Shown here: positions 43,861-55,286 of the stretch, piece after piece
Layout of the letters: each line of letters begins with the position of its first letter
Numbering within the stretch: position 1 is the stretch's first letter
NCBI GenBank assembly: GCA_031308135.1
Contig: JAHLJT010000631.1
Location: 143,448,734-143,512,733, forward strand
Origin: Acheta domesticus
Lineage: Eukaryota > Arthropoda > Insecta > Orthoptera > Gryllidae
Reading direction: 5' to 3'
DNA: 64,000 nt
Notes under the pieces: model-generated
Database searches by the model: none
What the model was told of the DNA's origin: nothing
The model's input: the letters and a program-made list of their open reading frames with translations, nothing else
Position numbers and translations under genes: made by a program

Positions 43861-46520
43861 AAAGTTCTTCATAAGAAGAGAAAGTTATGTAATCGTGCGC
43901 CGGAAAACGGCGAAATTTCATTTTTTCATTTTCAAAGAAATCCTATAACACGTGGTGTAGCCATAATTAATGTGTTGGTTCTTCATGAACGGTTGACGGC
44001 AAAACGTAAGTCTGTCCGTCTGTGGTCAACGTTAGCGCCTAAACCTTTCAGACGATTTTCTTCAGAATTGATATTTCCCAATCGATCTGAGTAAACTCGT
44101 GGCTTCGAGATTTTCAAATGGATGTATTGATTTTTCAGGGTACTTCCCATGAAGCCTCAGAAACATTTTCAAAAGTTTCTCAAAAACATCAAATTTTTTT
44201 CAAAGTTTGCCTTCTGTTACCGAAAAGAACTCTAAAGATATTGGTGGTAGTCTCGTGTTCGTTGAAAACACAATTTTTTTGAAAATTAAAAAAGTGTTAT
44301 TTGATTTGGACGTCTTCCTACAACTATAGTATTGAAAACAGAGATTTTTCCCCATAATGATTTTTTTTTATTTTTAAGGTCGCATCAACTACTCGGTCAT
44401 TAGCGACCACTATTGGAAGTAACGTGATGACAGGGGTGAAAGGACAAACACATACAACCATGCCCGAGGAGGGACCCGAACCCGCGACCCCACGGTCCAA
44501 AACCACTACGGCAGTACTGCCTCAGCGATCTCGGCCACGGGGCCGGCGTAATGAAATTCATTACTTAAAGACGGATCTTTAAATAAGTTCATGTTTAATT
44601 TTTCGAAAATACGAGTAGTTTCCGCGAAAAATAGGCAAATCTCAAAAATCGCTCTAATTTTTTTCTTTAAATTTGCTCCACATATGTAATAAGGGATGCT
44701 AAAATGTATGGTGCTAGTCTCATTTATGGCTAAAGCTTTTACGGCTTTTTTCGAAAATCCTAAAAAGTAAACATTTAAAATATACGAATTTTGAGAGAGC
44801 GATTTTTGCTTTTAATACAGTCTCTTGAAAAAAATCAGATTTTTAAAAAAGGTCACATACATTTTTTTGAGAAAACTAACTGTTTTCCGCGTAGTGTCTG
44901 AAATACGTGTAATTTCTAAAAAAGTTTCGTTTTCCAACCCAGCACGAGCTTATTCATTAATGTTTCTGCTCGTGTGTAAAAACGTATAGTAAAACCTCGT
45001 CCTAAATGGCAATTTTCTATGAAAAATTTGGTGCCTTTTTTAAGAAGCGCTACTGAAAATGAGAGATTTGAAGCTCTTTTTCACAGAGAACTATTGAGTT
45101 TTACCCACAAATACAAATACAATAGTGATTACAAATTGCTGGTAATGTGAGAGATCTTTAAAAAAAATTCATTAGTATAACTTTTGAAAAAACAAAAAAC
45201 TTCCCCAAATTGAACTGTACGTAATATTCAAGAGTGCACTTAGCATTATCCGTTCGAAAAGTTTGAAGAAAAAATTTGACGCCATTTTTTAGTAAATGGC
45301 GTTTGAGCGTTTGTGAAAATGCGGAATTTTGAGTTAGTTTTCACAGAAAAATTGTTCAGTTCTCGAGAAACTTTACGTGGCATTATTTAAAGCACATGTA
45401 CTCATAAATATAATAATGTAAACAAATCGCCGCTAATGTAAATACTAACGATGTGAGAAACAAATAAAAAAATAACATTTTTGTAGTTTTTGAAAAAACA
45501 AAAGAATAGAGCTGAGATTTATGTCACCTCTTAGAGTACATTTAGTACTATCCCTATCAAAAGTTTAAAGAAAAAAATTGGAGAAATTTTTGAGAAAATC
45601 TTGTTTTTGTTATTTTTTAAATTGCACATATTGCAAGTAATATTGCGCGAAAACTACTAAACGTTTCAAGAAAAAAGTACATACCTTAAGGGAAGAACTC
45701 ATTATGGAGAATGTTATTTGAAGGAAAAATTTCAAGGAAAATTTTATTTGTAGGGATGTTGTGCTATGCCAAATGAACTCTAGGAGATGACATAAACATG
45801 ACAAAAATATAATTTTTTGGACTTTCCTCTCGCGTCGTTAATTAGCGGCGATTTATTCACTTTATTATATTTAGGAGCACATGTGCTTTAAATAATGTCG
45901 TATAAAGTGACTCGAAAACTCATTAGTTTTCTGCGAAAACTAGCTCAAAATTCATCTTCAGAAACGCTCAAACTCCATTTTCTAAAAAATGGCTTCCTCT
46001 TTTTTCTTCCAACTATTCGAACTGATAGGTCTAATTGCACTCTTTAATATGACGTGAGGTTCAGTTGGGGATTTTTTTTTAATGACACAGATTAAATTTT
46101 TTTGAAAGATCTCTCACACCGTTAATATGTACATGTCCAGAAGTTTGGAAACACTATTGTATAGTGTATGTGCTTTAAATGACTTCAAATGAAGTTTTTC
46201 GAAGACTCAAAAACTTAAAAATTTCGAATTTACGGTAGCGCTTAAACGCCATTTTCTTTAAAACGTCTTCAAATTCTTCAATGAAATTTGCCATTTATGA
46301 CGAAGTTTTACTGTTCTTTAATGTTTGTGAAGTAATATTTCCGTTCTTCTATTAGGAAACCGAATAATTAAGATAATGTCAAAATATTGTACTTTGGGGG
46401 GTGATAGTTGGCAACTAGCAAGAGTATGTGGTAAGTCCGAATAGATAGCCGAAAGCTAAGGAAATAGAAAACTAATACGGGAATGTTTGTGCCAATCTGT
46501 AGCAGCACTAGTTTCTATTC
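43861..46520. repeat. Family A mosaic: copies in opposite orientations
   Basis: From 43861 to about 44980 the sequence is family A in minus orientation (3' end AAAGTTATGTAATCG first). From about 44985 to 45765 it is plus-oriented, aligning with 62640-63480. From about 45765 to 46510 it is minus-oriented again. The last two segments are therefore inverted copies of each other around 45765 (TTTGAGCGTTT...GAATTTTGAG against CTCAAAATTC...AAACGCTCAAA). A SINE is inserted at 44361-44548. No coding capacity. Confidence 0.7.
44361..44548 (-). mobile_element. tRNA-derived SINE, family S3, with short target duplication
   Basis: Read on the minus strand from 44548 it starts GCCGGCCCCGTGGCCGAGAT, has A-box region TGGCCGAGATCGCTGAGG and B-box region GGGTTCGGGTCCC, and ends in an A-rich tail (complement of TTTTTTTTTATTTTT). 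TAATGA at 44355-44360 and 44549-44554 is a likely target duplication. It sits inside a family A copy, so it is younger than that copy. Confidence 0.85.
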
Positions 46521-47525
46521 GTTTTCTTAAAGAAATCGCGGGAGACCTTGAATTTGAATATTCTAAATTATGAAGTATTCTTTAAGATAGTTTTCTACTC
46601 GAGAAAAAAAATTCTACAATTTTGGTTCTATTTTGTTCTCCTTTGAACATTTGATTTCTTTAAAGATCAAATATTCAAAACAATTATAATTTTTTAAATT
46701 GTTTATAAGTAATTGGCAAAACTACAGGCTTTACTTCAAGCAACCTAACTCCAACAAATTCATATATTTTGAAAATTATTTTTTTAAATTAATCATAATT
46801 GAATTATCTAGTGAATGAACTAGAATGGTAAATATACTGTGAAAGCTAAAGAGTCAGGACTTGTTTATTTGAGAAAAAATAGTTATATAAATTCTGTCTG
46901 GACATTTCAGTTCATAAAACTGAAAATGTTAGTAACAGATTAACAATTCTTGTTCGTTTACTAGATAATTTCATGAGTTATATGCTGCAAAAAGAATCAT
47001 ATTATTATCTTTAATAGCTTTTGATTTATGACGTTTGAAGTGCACGAATGTGCTGAAAATTTGCATTACAGGAAAATGCATCTGAAGTTCACTCACTTGG
47101 GGCTTTACAGTTGACACTCGATTCAAAAAAAAAAATGTTTCTCAAAAAACACGAAATGTTGCAAGAAATGGTTTCAATTGCTTACAACAGAGTATATGGC
47201 CCAATAAAAATTGAATAACATTAAATTTAACGATTTTGCACCACTCGCAGGTAGACAGCTTCCTTAAGTCATAGATTAGTGAAAATGTAGCGGAAATATT
47301 CATCTTTATACGATCGATTTTTATTGTTCTAAAATTCAATATTATAGTATATTAAATTGTTCGTTTAAAAAAGCAGCTTGTCTCCTTTAATCAGCAAAAG
47401 ACATTTAGTAGGCGAATTCAGCAGAATCAACTTCGTGATTTCTCTCAAAAAACTGTTTTTGAACCGTGTTTCACTTGTACATCGACGATATCAATAGTAA
47501 AAAGAACGATTTTCCGGAGTTGAAT
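46521..47525. other. AT-rich intron 2, nothing recognised
   Basis: No gene or repeat assigned. Confidence 0.4.
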
Positions 47526-47527
47526 CA

Positions 47528-47795
47528 TTGAACGTATCTCGCCTGTATCTCCGCCCCCTCCCCCCCCGGCGGGGAAAGCGGCGCGGCCCTCGCGCGTCGG
47601 CGCATTCAGCGCAGCGGACCGCGTCCGCGGATTGTTCGCGCCGCCGCTGCGTCGGAGATGGCGACGATACGCCCGCGCCGATCACTTCCGGCGACTCCTC
47701 GCCGCTTCCTCGCCCGCCGACGCCCCGCCGCGCCGCGCCGCGCCGCGCCACAATGCAAAGAGGTCAAGGCTGTGGCGTCTGCGGCACTGACCCAC

Positions 47796-47826
<31 letters not shown>

Positions 47827-47965
47827 GAGAAATGCGAGCACGTTGCCGCAGGCGCCGCCCGAACCTGTCGGCGCTCAAGGCCGGGCGCGCGCCGCCCCGA
47901 CGGCCGGCCACGCAACCTTTCCACGCTCCCACCACTCCCCTCCTCTGCGCCGTTCCTCCGATCAC
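47528..47965. other. GC-rich island 10 with CCG repeat
   Basis: About 440 bp of CpG-rich DNA, with (GCC)n at about 47800-47825 and a GCCGC run at about 47725-47750. Frames of 80-154 codons in several phases are compositional. Two foldback elements follow directly. Confidence 0.55.
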
Positions 47966-47973
47966 GGATGGAC

Positions 47974-48149
47974 TATACTGCGATTTTCGTGACTTTGTCC
48001 CTGGCAGAAATCAGCTGTTTCGCTGCCATCCAATCAGGCGCTTATATTTCGCAAAAACGACGTCACTATGGTGACGTTCAAGCTCCCGATTGGATAAACC
48101 TTCAACAGCTGATTCCTGTCAGGGACAAAGTTACGAAAATAGCAGTAAA
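47974..48149. repeat. Foldback (snap-back) element 1
   Basis: 47974-48015 and 48108-48149 are inverted repeats of 42 bp with few mismatches (left end TACTGCGATTTTCGTGACTT). The interior also folds: CCAATCAGGCGC pairs loosely with GCTCCCGATTGG, and the centre GACGTCACTATGGTGACGTT is a near palindrome. The whole 176 bp could form one long hairpin. Confidence 0.85.
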
Positions 48150-48193
48150 TGGTGCGATATTTCTACCTCTACATTTCAAGCACCTATGGCCAC

Positions 48194-48339
48194 AATGGTA
48201 TATCTCACGACATTTCGCGTTTTTCTCGGTCGTGCCGTTAGAAGTTGCATGATCGCAAGCACTGGTTGATACAGTCACGATCATGCGACTCCTAGCGGCA
48301 CAACCGAGAACGACGCGAAATACCGTGAGATATTCCATT
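48194..48339. repeat. Foldback (snap-back) element 2
   Basis: Left arm about 48194-48254 and right arm about 48278-48339 are inverted repeats with several mismatches (TATCTCACGACATTTCGCG against CGCGAAATACCGTGAGATA; TGCATGATCG against CGATCATGCG). The loop is about 23 nt. It lies 45 bp from element 1 but has different arm sequence. Confidence 0.8.
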
Positions 48340-48380
48340 CTGATGACACACCTCCACGCGCCAAGAAAGAAAAAACGAAG

Positions 48381-48388
48381 TATAAAAC
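48381..48388 (+). promoter_or_regulatory. TATA-like box before a short frame
   Basis: TATAAAAC at 48381 lies 88 bp upstream of the ATG at 48469. No clear initiator was found. Confidence 0.25.
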
Positions 48389-48468
48389 GGCGGGGTTACT
48401 ACTAATAGTTCCCATTTCCGACGCTAGTTGCGCAAAGAAGCTCGTGGCATGCAACGATACCACGAAGC

Positions 48469-48690
48469 ATGCCACTGCCACTAGTAGAAGACCTTGACAC
48501 CACTGGTAGACTCCCAGACACTGTAACGTCTTTCCTGGAAGCTACTGCGGCCGCCGTCGTCTGTGGATTGACCATCACCTTCTCACTTGGTACTCACCTC
48601 CCAACCCTCACCTGTAACGGTTTTTATATCAGTATCCTTGCTGGTATTCTTCACCAATGGGTGATTGAGAAGTGTGCGATATTGAAGTGA
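48469..48690 (+). CDS. Short open frame, 73 codons, unidentified
   Basis: An ATG-initiated frame with balanced codon use and a possible membrane segment (AAAVVCGLTITFSLG at about 27-41). I do not recognise it. It begins downstream of a TATA-like box and ends 18 bp before the Tc1-like transposase start at 48709, so it may be part of that element's leader or chance. Evidence for a real protein is weak. Confidence 0.2.
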   Translation: MPLPLVEDLDTTGRLPDTVTSFLEATAAAVVCGLTITFSLGTHLPTLTCNGFYISILAGILHQWVIEKCAILK

Positions 48691-48708
48691 TAGTCACCGA
48701 GTGTCACT

Positions 48709-49681
48709 ATGGGGCGTAAAGAAAAGGAATCAAGTGAAGAGGAGAGAAAAGTAATAATGCGTTTGCATAATGAATGCAAATCTTTGAGAGAAATCGGAAA
48801 GATTGTGCAAAGATCACACACTACAGTGTTTAATGCTATTGAAAGGAACTATGTTCGGAAACTGTAACGACCAAGCGCAGGACTGGACGGCCACAGTTGT
48901 AAAATGAACGTGAAAAATTCTTCATGACTTTGAAGTGAATCCAAAACTTAGTGCTCCAAAACTTGTTTCTGGAATAGACGTTTCTCCGAATACAATATTA
49001 AAAACAATGGCCGTATGGCGCTTAGAAAATTCTGGGTCAGTGAGATTAACAGAAAAAACCGCTTAGAATTTGAAAAAAAAAGAAACCCCAAGAAAAGTGG
49101 AACAAATTTATTTTTACTGATTAAAGTAAATTTAATATTTTCGGCTTAGATGGGAGACGTATTGTGTGGACAAAAAAAATAACTCAGAATTTCAGAAAGA
49201 GAACCTCCAACCAACAGTGAAATATGGAGGTAGATCTGTACTCGTGTGAGAGTGTATTAGTACTTCTGGTGTGAGAAATCTTCATTTTATAAATAGTATA
49301 ATGGACCATGCTATCTATATCAACATTTTGAAAAGTGAACTTCACAGAATTGCTGAAAAAATCGGCCTCAAGGACGATATCATTTCTCCGCAGGACAATG
49401 ATCCAAAGCACCGAGCTTGGAACACAAGAATGTGGATCGTTTCCAACACACCATTTGGAGACAGCACCACAGTCTCCAGACATTAATTCTATTGAACATT
49501 TACGGGATATTTTGGAGAAAAAAATTAGGAAAAGATTCATTTGTACAAAAATGATCTTGTGCACGCACTCCATGAAGAATGGGACAGTATTTTGCAATCT
49601 TTGACGGCGAAGCTCGCTGAATCAATGCCAAGGCGTCTAGAAGCCATTATAAATACAAAAGGATATCCCACCAAATATTAA
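48709..49681 (+). pseudogene. Tc1-like transposase pseudogene
   Basis: The family encodes a DD34E transposase that cuts and pastes the element at TA sites. The reading starts at ATG 48709 with MGRKEKESSEEERKVIMRLH and a helix-turn-helix pattern (SLREIGKIVQRSHTTVFNAI) and meets a stop at 48866. Across stops and frameshifts the order then follows Tc1: QDNDPKH near 49390-49415 (second catalytic Asp region), PQSPDINSIEHLRDILEKKI at about 49460-49530 (including the catalytic Glu), and a typical C-terminus RRLEAIINTKGYPTKY ending at the stop 49679-49681. Length matches a full Tc1 transposase. Terminal inverted repeats and TA duplications were not located with confidence. Confidence 0.9.
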
Positions 49682-50850
49682 TTTTTTAAGTTACAATTGT
49701 TTGTTTTTTGTATCTTAAGATCATGCGAGTGTTCCAATACTTTTCGCTTCCTTTTTTTGCGAACTAATTTTTGTGTACCTCATTTTAAATTTCCTAGCAA
49801 GTTATGTAGTATGTGATTGGTTGCTGATATCAGTAATAAAATATATAATGTTTTCAATGCGTCCTAAAAATTTTAAATTGTGTTTTACTTTACACCTGAA
49901 ATTTAGTCATTTTCTGAAATTTGTAAGGTATTGCAATACTTTTGACACTTACTACCTACCAGGGGCACGATTAGAAAAATTGCCCTAAGACGTGTCTGCA
50001 ACAACGCGCTAACAAATTCCTGCTGTTCACATTTCCTGAAATTATATTACGAAAACATAATTTCAAGAGGATTAAGTAAGTATGAATGCAAACCGTAATA
50101 AAACTACAGACCGATAACTAGATTTTTTAATAAAATGTTTGAGATAGATATCTAAGAAAACAACTGTGAGACAGACTTGTCAAGTTCGCGGACACGGTAA
50201 CAACCATACTAGAGCTCGCGGGCATTGCGTCCACAGAAATTGGTCCGAGTAAGGGTTGTACAAATCGCTCGGGAGTAGCGGTACGTCAGAGGAGATCTGG
50301 CCCCTGGAAGAAGTTAATTGACAGTAATTGTCACAAATTAAGCTCTGCTAATTTCCATTTCCTGTTTAAAGCAATGTAATGATTCATTAAAAAGAAATAA
50401 TTTATCAGTCACACTTCAAATTCTCAATTGAGAGTAAAATTAAACATTTGGAATCGAAAGTATCTTAATTTTGTAATCGTGTTTACTTCAGAGTGATATA
50501 ATAGCATTAACTTTCTACATTCAAGTTACAACATTTAACAAAGGTTCTTGTCTGCTAGAAGTGCTGTCCGTGCGTAAGCGAACTCATAGAGACTTATTCA
50601 TTTATTTCACTTTATTGCTAAATACAATTAATAATTGAACACAATACAAAATGAAAATAAGAATAGAATTCGCCATGAAAACATATTTTTGCCTCTTGGC
50701 AAAACTGTGATTGCAAAGCAGAACTTAAAAAGAAAGCAAACATGAAATGGTAATGAATAGTAAAGAATATACGCTTAATTCCAATCTCGGTTGTTTGATT
50801 GAACAAATCTGGCAAACAAATGTTCATATGAAGGCACTACTCCACATCTC
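49682..50850. other. AT-rich intron 2, nothing recognised
   Basis: The first 250 bp may be the 3' flank of the Tc1-like element. No gene is seen. Confidence 0.35.
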
Positions 50851-50854
50851 TCGC

Positions 50855-51010
50855 GCCGCTTCACTTTGTGCGTGCACACCCCTTTCTGGAGTTGGAGGGG
50901 AAATGGGAGCGACCAGTCAGGGGAAGTTGCCCGTGCTCGCAGGAGTGCTGGGCTTCTAGCGGCAACTAGCGGGCAACTAGCTCGGGCGGGCGCGGTTTGA
51001 CTGCACACGG
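50855..51010. other. Moderately GC-rich island 11
   Basis: About 150 bp with GCGCG and CGGGC words; direct repeat GCGGCAACTAGCGGGCAACTAG at about 50961-50982 (shown split: GCGGCAACTAG then CGGGCAACTAG). No gene. Confidence 0.4.
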
Positions 51011-51954
51011 AGCCTTCTGTAAGATATTGAAGATGTAAACGAATTAGAAAATAATAAAAAATGATGAAATGTGTGTTGGACAAAATATTTTACCCCCGTC
51101 GAGAGTCGAAGATGCACGACCGAACACATTCGATACTATTCGTGGTCCAAAGCAACAGGATAACAAAACCTGGCAATTTAGCGATAGTAGGACACAGTCG
51201 TTAGAAATCATGAATCAAACTATATAAACTCATTTTAACACCTTAGGTAGAAATCGATGAGCGAAATATTAAAGGAATACAAACGAAACGTTTAAATGGT
51301 CACGTGGCCACAAATCAGCATTTTATGCTATCTAGTTTTACGCTAGGTTTTTAGCTGCCAGGTTTGTTCCTTTTCTGATTATTTGCTGAATCAATTGCAA
51401 TTAAATTTTTTTATGGCGAACAGATATCGCAATGTGTAAAAAATGAGTTAGAACCGTCAGGCCTTCAACGCTTTTGTTACTATGGTAACCGAACTGTTTC
51501 CATTGTTTAAACAACGCCTCTGTGTTTTGAAGAGAGTGGTGGCGAAAGTTGTGTCTAAGAAACTTATAAAAAAGCCATTCAAGCACTGTTCTATAATGAA
51601 AGTATCCGCATCAATGTGCAATTAATCTAGAGCGCCATCGTATATAAACGTTTTTTAGTTCAGTAATTAATGCTATTTTGTTCCTATTTGAATGACACTG
51701 TTGTGTTATTTCACATGAAGTGTTCATGAGTTTATGTTGCGTTGACATGGAGAAAAAATATTTTTCCTCCACAAGAATTAGGCGACTGGCAGTTCCGGTC
51801 TCACTGAACATCTCTTCATCCCTGTCTATGCTTTCCTTCATTTCTCTTCTTCCTCTGCACTTATATTGGAAGACATCTCTTCACCGTTATATTCTGGTCT
51901 TCATAACTTTCGGGTGGGCTTTCTCAACGTCACGCAGCAAGAGTTATTGGGACA
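51011..51954. other. AT-rich intron 2, nothing recognised
   Basis: A 116-codon plus frame at 51720-52070 overlaps the SINE tail and has no domain. Confidence 0.35.
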
Positions 51955-52065
51955 TTAGTAAGGAAAACGCACAATTATTATTTTGCCCCGGCCGGGAATC
52001 GAATCCGGAGTTGCAGTCTGGAAAGCAAGCGCTCCAACAAACGTGCCACTCCACACGGCAAAACC
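51955..52065 (-). mobile_element. tRNA-derived SINE, family S2 copy 2
   Basis: The minus-strand head has GTGGCACGTTTGTTGGAGCG (A-box region) and GGATTCGATTCCCGGCC (B-box region). The adjoining words AAGGAAAACGCACAATTAT and the B-box region match S2 copy 1 at 37780-37830. Confidence 0.65.
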
Positions 52066-53240
52066 AGTAAATATATTGATAAAGGTAGAAGTTTGGTCGC
52101 GGTTTCCGAATATTCGCTGTTTATACTTAAATACTTACAACCCCAACGATTTATGGAGACGGTGTTTTACTCAGGATGATTTACTCTAATTCACTATAAT
52201 TTACAACTAACCGCTTTTATACCTTCGCTGAACACGTCCAATAAACGAGTAGCTCTCGGAACTTGTAGTCGGGAGACCAGCTTCGAATTCCCGCTCGACG
52301 AGGCTGATGTTTTCACTCGCGACTTCAAATTCCCTTTGGAGAATGTTGGCCTGAAGCGTTTCTAAACAGCCGAGAACTCTGCGTTCGTTTACTTCCCTTT
52401 CTCCATCGCACAATGAGCTCACTCTTTGCGCAGAGTATGGTTAAGGCAAAGGGGCAACTTACTCAGAAATCAACACCCCCCCACCCCCCTTGAAATTTAA
52501 TTAACGCATGCTACTCAGTCATCAGACTTTCAAATAAAGCTCTTCAAATGCTTCTACAATTATTCAATAAGTGAAAATCCAGATGTTTAAGAAAAAATCA
52601 AAATAATAGTTCTTAATTTAAGATTTTACTCAACAATTTTCACTAATTATTTTAAATTAATTTTAGAAATATCTGAAAAAGAAAATTGTACCTCCTGCAA
52701 AAAAGCAGTTTCGAATAGTTATAACTATAATTATGGGAAAGCGAGAGATACTTGGCATACGAACATTTTTCTCGGTTTAGTCTTGTGAAATGCCGAATTC
52801 AAATATCGTTACGATATGTACTGAATATAATAGTTATATCCTAATTATTTCAAAGATTTCAAAAATGTCAGTTATTTAATAGTTATGGTATGTAGCAATT
52901 GCAGTCCTGGAATTGTTAATTCAAAATTAATTTTACGGGTTTCGGCATTTCCTATTTAAAATGTAGCATCTATTTCCCCATCTTTGCATCCAAGTAAATC
53001 ACATGGGCTTGGTTTTGTTGAGGTAGTGAAAGGGAAGAATGGGACTGATCTCTCTGTCAGACAATTCTACTGTATATCCTCGTCCCTACACCCTTTGGAA
53101 CGGAACAACAGGCCTTACTCTTGACGTGTGTGACAAATTAGAGCTCAAAATTTTCTAATCTGCCTGGATTATACATTGCACACATTTTTCCAACACATCA
53201 TACTCGTATAAGAAAAGCTAATCGTTGATGTGTTAATCAA
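52066..53240. other. AT-rich intron 2, nothing recognised
   Basis: The minus frame at 52207-52422 (71 codons) is Glu/Ser-rich and might form a coiled coil, but lacks any context. Confidence 0.35.
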
Positions 53241-53241
53241 A

Positions 53242-53306
<65 letters not shown>
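53242..53306. repeat. (GT)n(AT)n microsatellite
   Basis: About 9 GT units followed by about 24 AT units. Confidence 0.95.
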
Positions 53307-53308
<2 letters not shown>

Positions 53309-53509
53309 CTACACGCCACATTAGCTTATCGACTGAATGGCAAAAGATAATACTAACGGTATTGTATACCGCCAGTATTATCCAAGTCGTTTTATAACAA
53401 GTTGTCAACGACTTCATTTGAAAAATTCAAAGACCTTCGTATCTCTTGAAGAAATGTTTGTTGTTTAAAATGTAATTCTTAGTGAACAGTAATTATTACA
53501 TATTAAACC

Positions 53510-53580
53510 TGATGATGAGGCAAATGTGAGCCTCGAAACGTTGCGAATGCACAAACTAAAATAATGGTGTAATAAATGCA
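53510..53580 (+). ncRNA. Hammerhead-like motif at a possible retroelement 3' end
   Basis: CCTGATGATGAGGC, AAATGTGA and GCCTCGAAACGTTG follow each other at about 53510-53545. The hairpin GAGGC/GCCTC stands between CTGATGA and GAAAC, the conserved core order of a hammerhead ribozyme, except for one extra U before the stem. A third stem is not convincing. AATAAA follows at about 53572. Compare 24640-24785, where the core is less well kept. Confidence 0.35.
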
Positions 53581-53639
53581 ATACAAATCTTTTAAAAACG
53601 GAAAATATAGCCAAGGAACATCCTCAATGGAAGAGGTTT

Positions 53640-53770
53640 TATCTATCTTTTCTGCATCAGGGCCTTACAATACGAATTGCTGTCGAAAAATCGCTGTTTT
53701 TACCGCTGCATTACTTAACTTTCTCTACACTATGTATACTACTCCGTAAAACATTTACATCAAAAAATAG
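53640..53770 (+). repeat. Family A fragment, 3' end
   Basis: ATCAGGGCCTTACAATA, TCGCTGTTTTTACCGC and GCATTACTTAACTTTC match the family A 3' region. Confidence 0.55.
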
Positions 53771-54099
53771 CATCAAAATGTAAAAGTCATCGGAACTTCA
53801 TAGTGTCTCCACTACCGACTGATAGATGAAGAAAAGCAGGACTATGCTGATTGTTCTCAACGCCTTGTTGGAATACATCATGGAGTATTAAATACCGTTG
53901 TGTAAACAATGAGATGTGATGCCTTTTATGCATTATAATTGAAATGATTAAATATTTGCAAATATGTCAGCAAACTGTGGAATATCATGAACCATGTTCC
54001 ATTTTTACTCCATAATCATTAAAAGAAAACATCCTATCTGGAGCAGCGGACGAAGCGGTTTTGAAAGAGACGACGACGCGTATAGAAAATGAAGAGCAC
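53771..54099. other. AT-rich intron 2, nothing recognised
   Basis: No gene or repeat assigned. Confidence 0.35.
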
Positions 54100-54385
54100 A
54101 GTTGTCTCGTGGCTGGTGCCACAAATTCGCCTTGATCACGCGAGCGCTGTGCTCGGATTTCGCCGCGGCGCCTCGCAGCGGCTATAAACCGCCCCGCGCC
54201 GCGCTCGCCGCCGCCGCCGCCGCCGCAGGCACACATTACCCGCGCTCTCATCGCGGCGCCGCGCCCGCCCGGAGAAACTGGAGCTGCTCGTAAGGTCGCG
54301 AGGTGGCGGAATTGATGGATGGCATTAACGCCGCCATTTCCAGAGACACGCGGGTCCGCGCACATTGGGCCGAAATTGATCCAGC
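54100..54385. other. GC-rich island 12 with TATA-like box
   Basis: CpG-rich, with a (GCC)n run at about 54207-54228. CTATAAAC at 54181 could be a TATA box, but no start codon, donor or domain follows clearly. Confidence 0.4.
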
Positions 54386-55167
54386 ATCCTGCAAAGGGCA
54401 GCGGATTTCCAAGCACGTACTTCAATAGACAAAGAATGAAATAAAATTATTACATACTCTTTCGATTATTATTATTATTATGATGATGATGATGATGATT
54501 ATTACTAATTAATATGTTATTATTAATATTGGAATTGTTATTTCTTCCTGTTGATCCTCGTATTATCTTGTAGAGAAGTAGATGGCAAGTTATATGGTCC
54601 AAACATATTTAAAGCTTATCATCTATAAGTTTACCATCTATTTTTATACGTATCTACAATATTATTAATTTTATAGTTATTATTATACTTTTCTGGTTTA
54701 CAGAAGGAAGTGTTCTCAAATAACAATGGACTTTTTCGCCAAGTGTGTTATTTGACATTAATTTGATTAATTATCTGCTTATAGAAAGTTTCGGACAATG
54801 GGGCAGGTATTCAGGATAACAGGTTTCTTTTATCAGTATCAACTGTTTTCAAGGGATATCAAGTTTCTGAACATTTTCTCTGACGTTTTCTTTGAGACCG
54901 GAGATAATGCCTGGGAGAATGAAAACACGGTCCTCCTTCAAATATTCTTGAATATTAAAGCTTATTCCATGTTCTTATTGGAAGGAATAGCAACATCGAC
55001 GAGAAATGTACAATTATGGCTCCTTGAGAACTATTACAAGATCTGAGCTATTACACAAGTATTTCACAAGTACTTGTATTCCACATGTGTCAAAACTGAG
55101 TGAACAATAAATTCCGACCTTTTCATTTTCAAACACAGGTTCAGGTTTGTATGCCGGGTAAGGTAGT
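54386..55167. other. AT-rich intron 2 with short ATT/GAT microsatellite
   Basis: An (ATT)n(GAT)n run lies at about 54466-54500. The plus frame 54798-55046 has no recognised motif. Confidence 0.4.
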
Positions 55168-55286
55168 CGTCATTATTATTATTCCTCTAAATAACGACTA
55201 AAGATGTTATGTGTCGGCTGAATATAAAATCTACTCCAGGTTGCAACCAGCTACCTAAGGAGTAGATCTAGGGACTGTCGATGCCT

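Noticed and set aside
43861..46520. Family A as an LTR retrotransposon or Maverick
   Set aside because: No LTRs, no TG...CA ends, no coding domains and no consistent terminal inverted repeats across copies.
47491..48074. Frames of 80-154 codons with Arg-rich products
   Set aside because: Compositional effect of CCG and GCCGC repeats.
54181..54300. TATA-like CTATAAAC as promoter of a gene in the island
   Set aside because: No start codon, signal peptide or clean donor follows; left as a low-confidence remark on the island.
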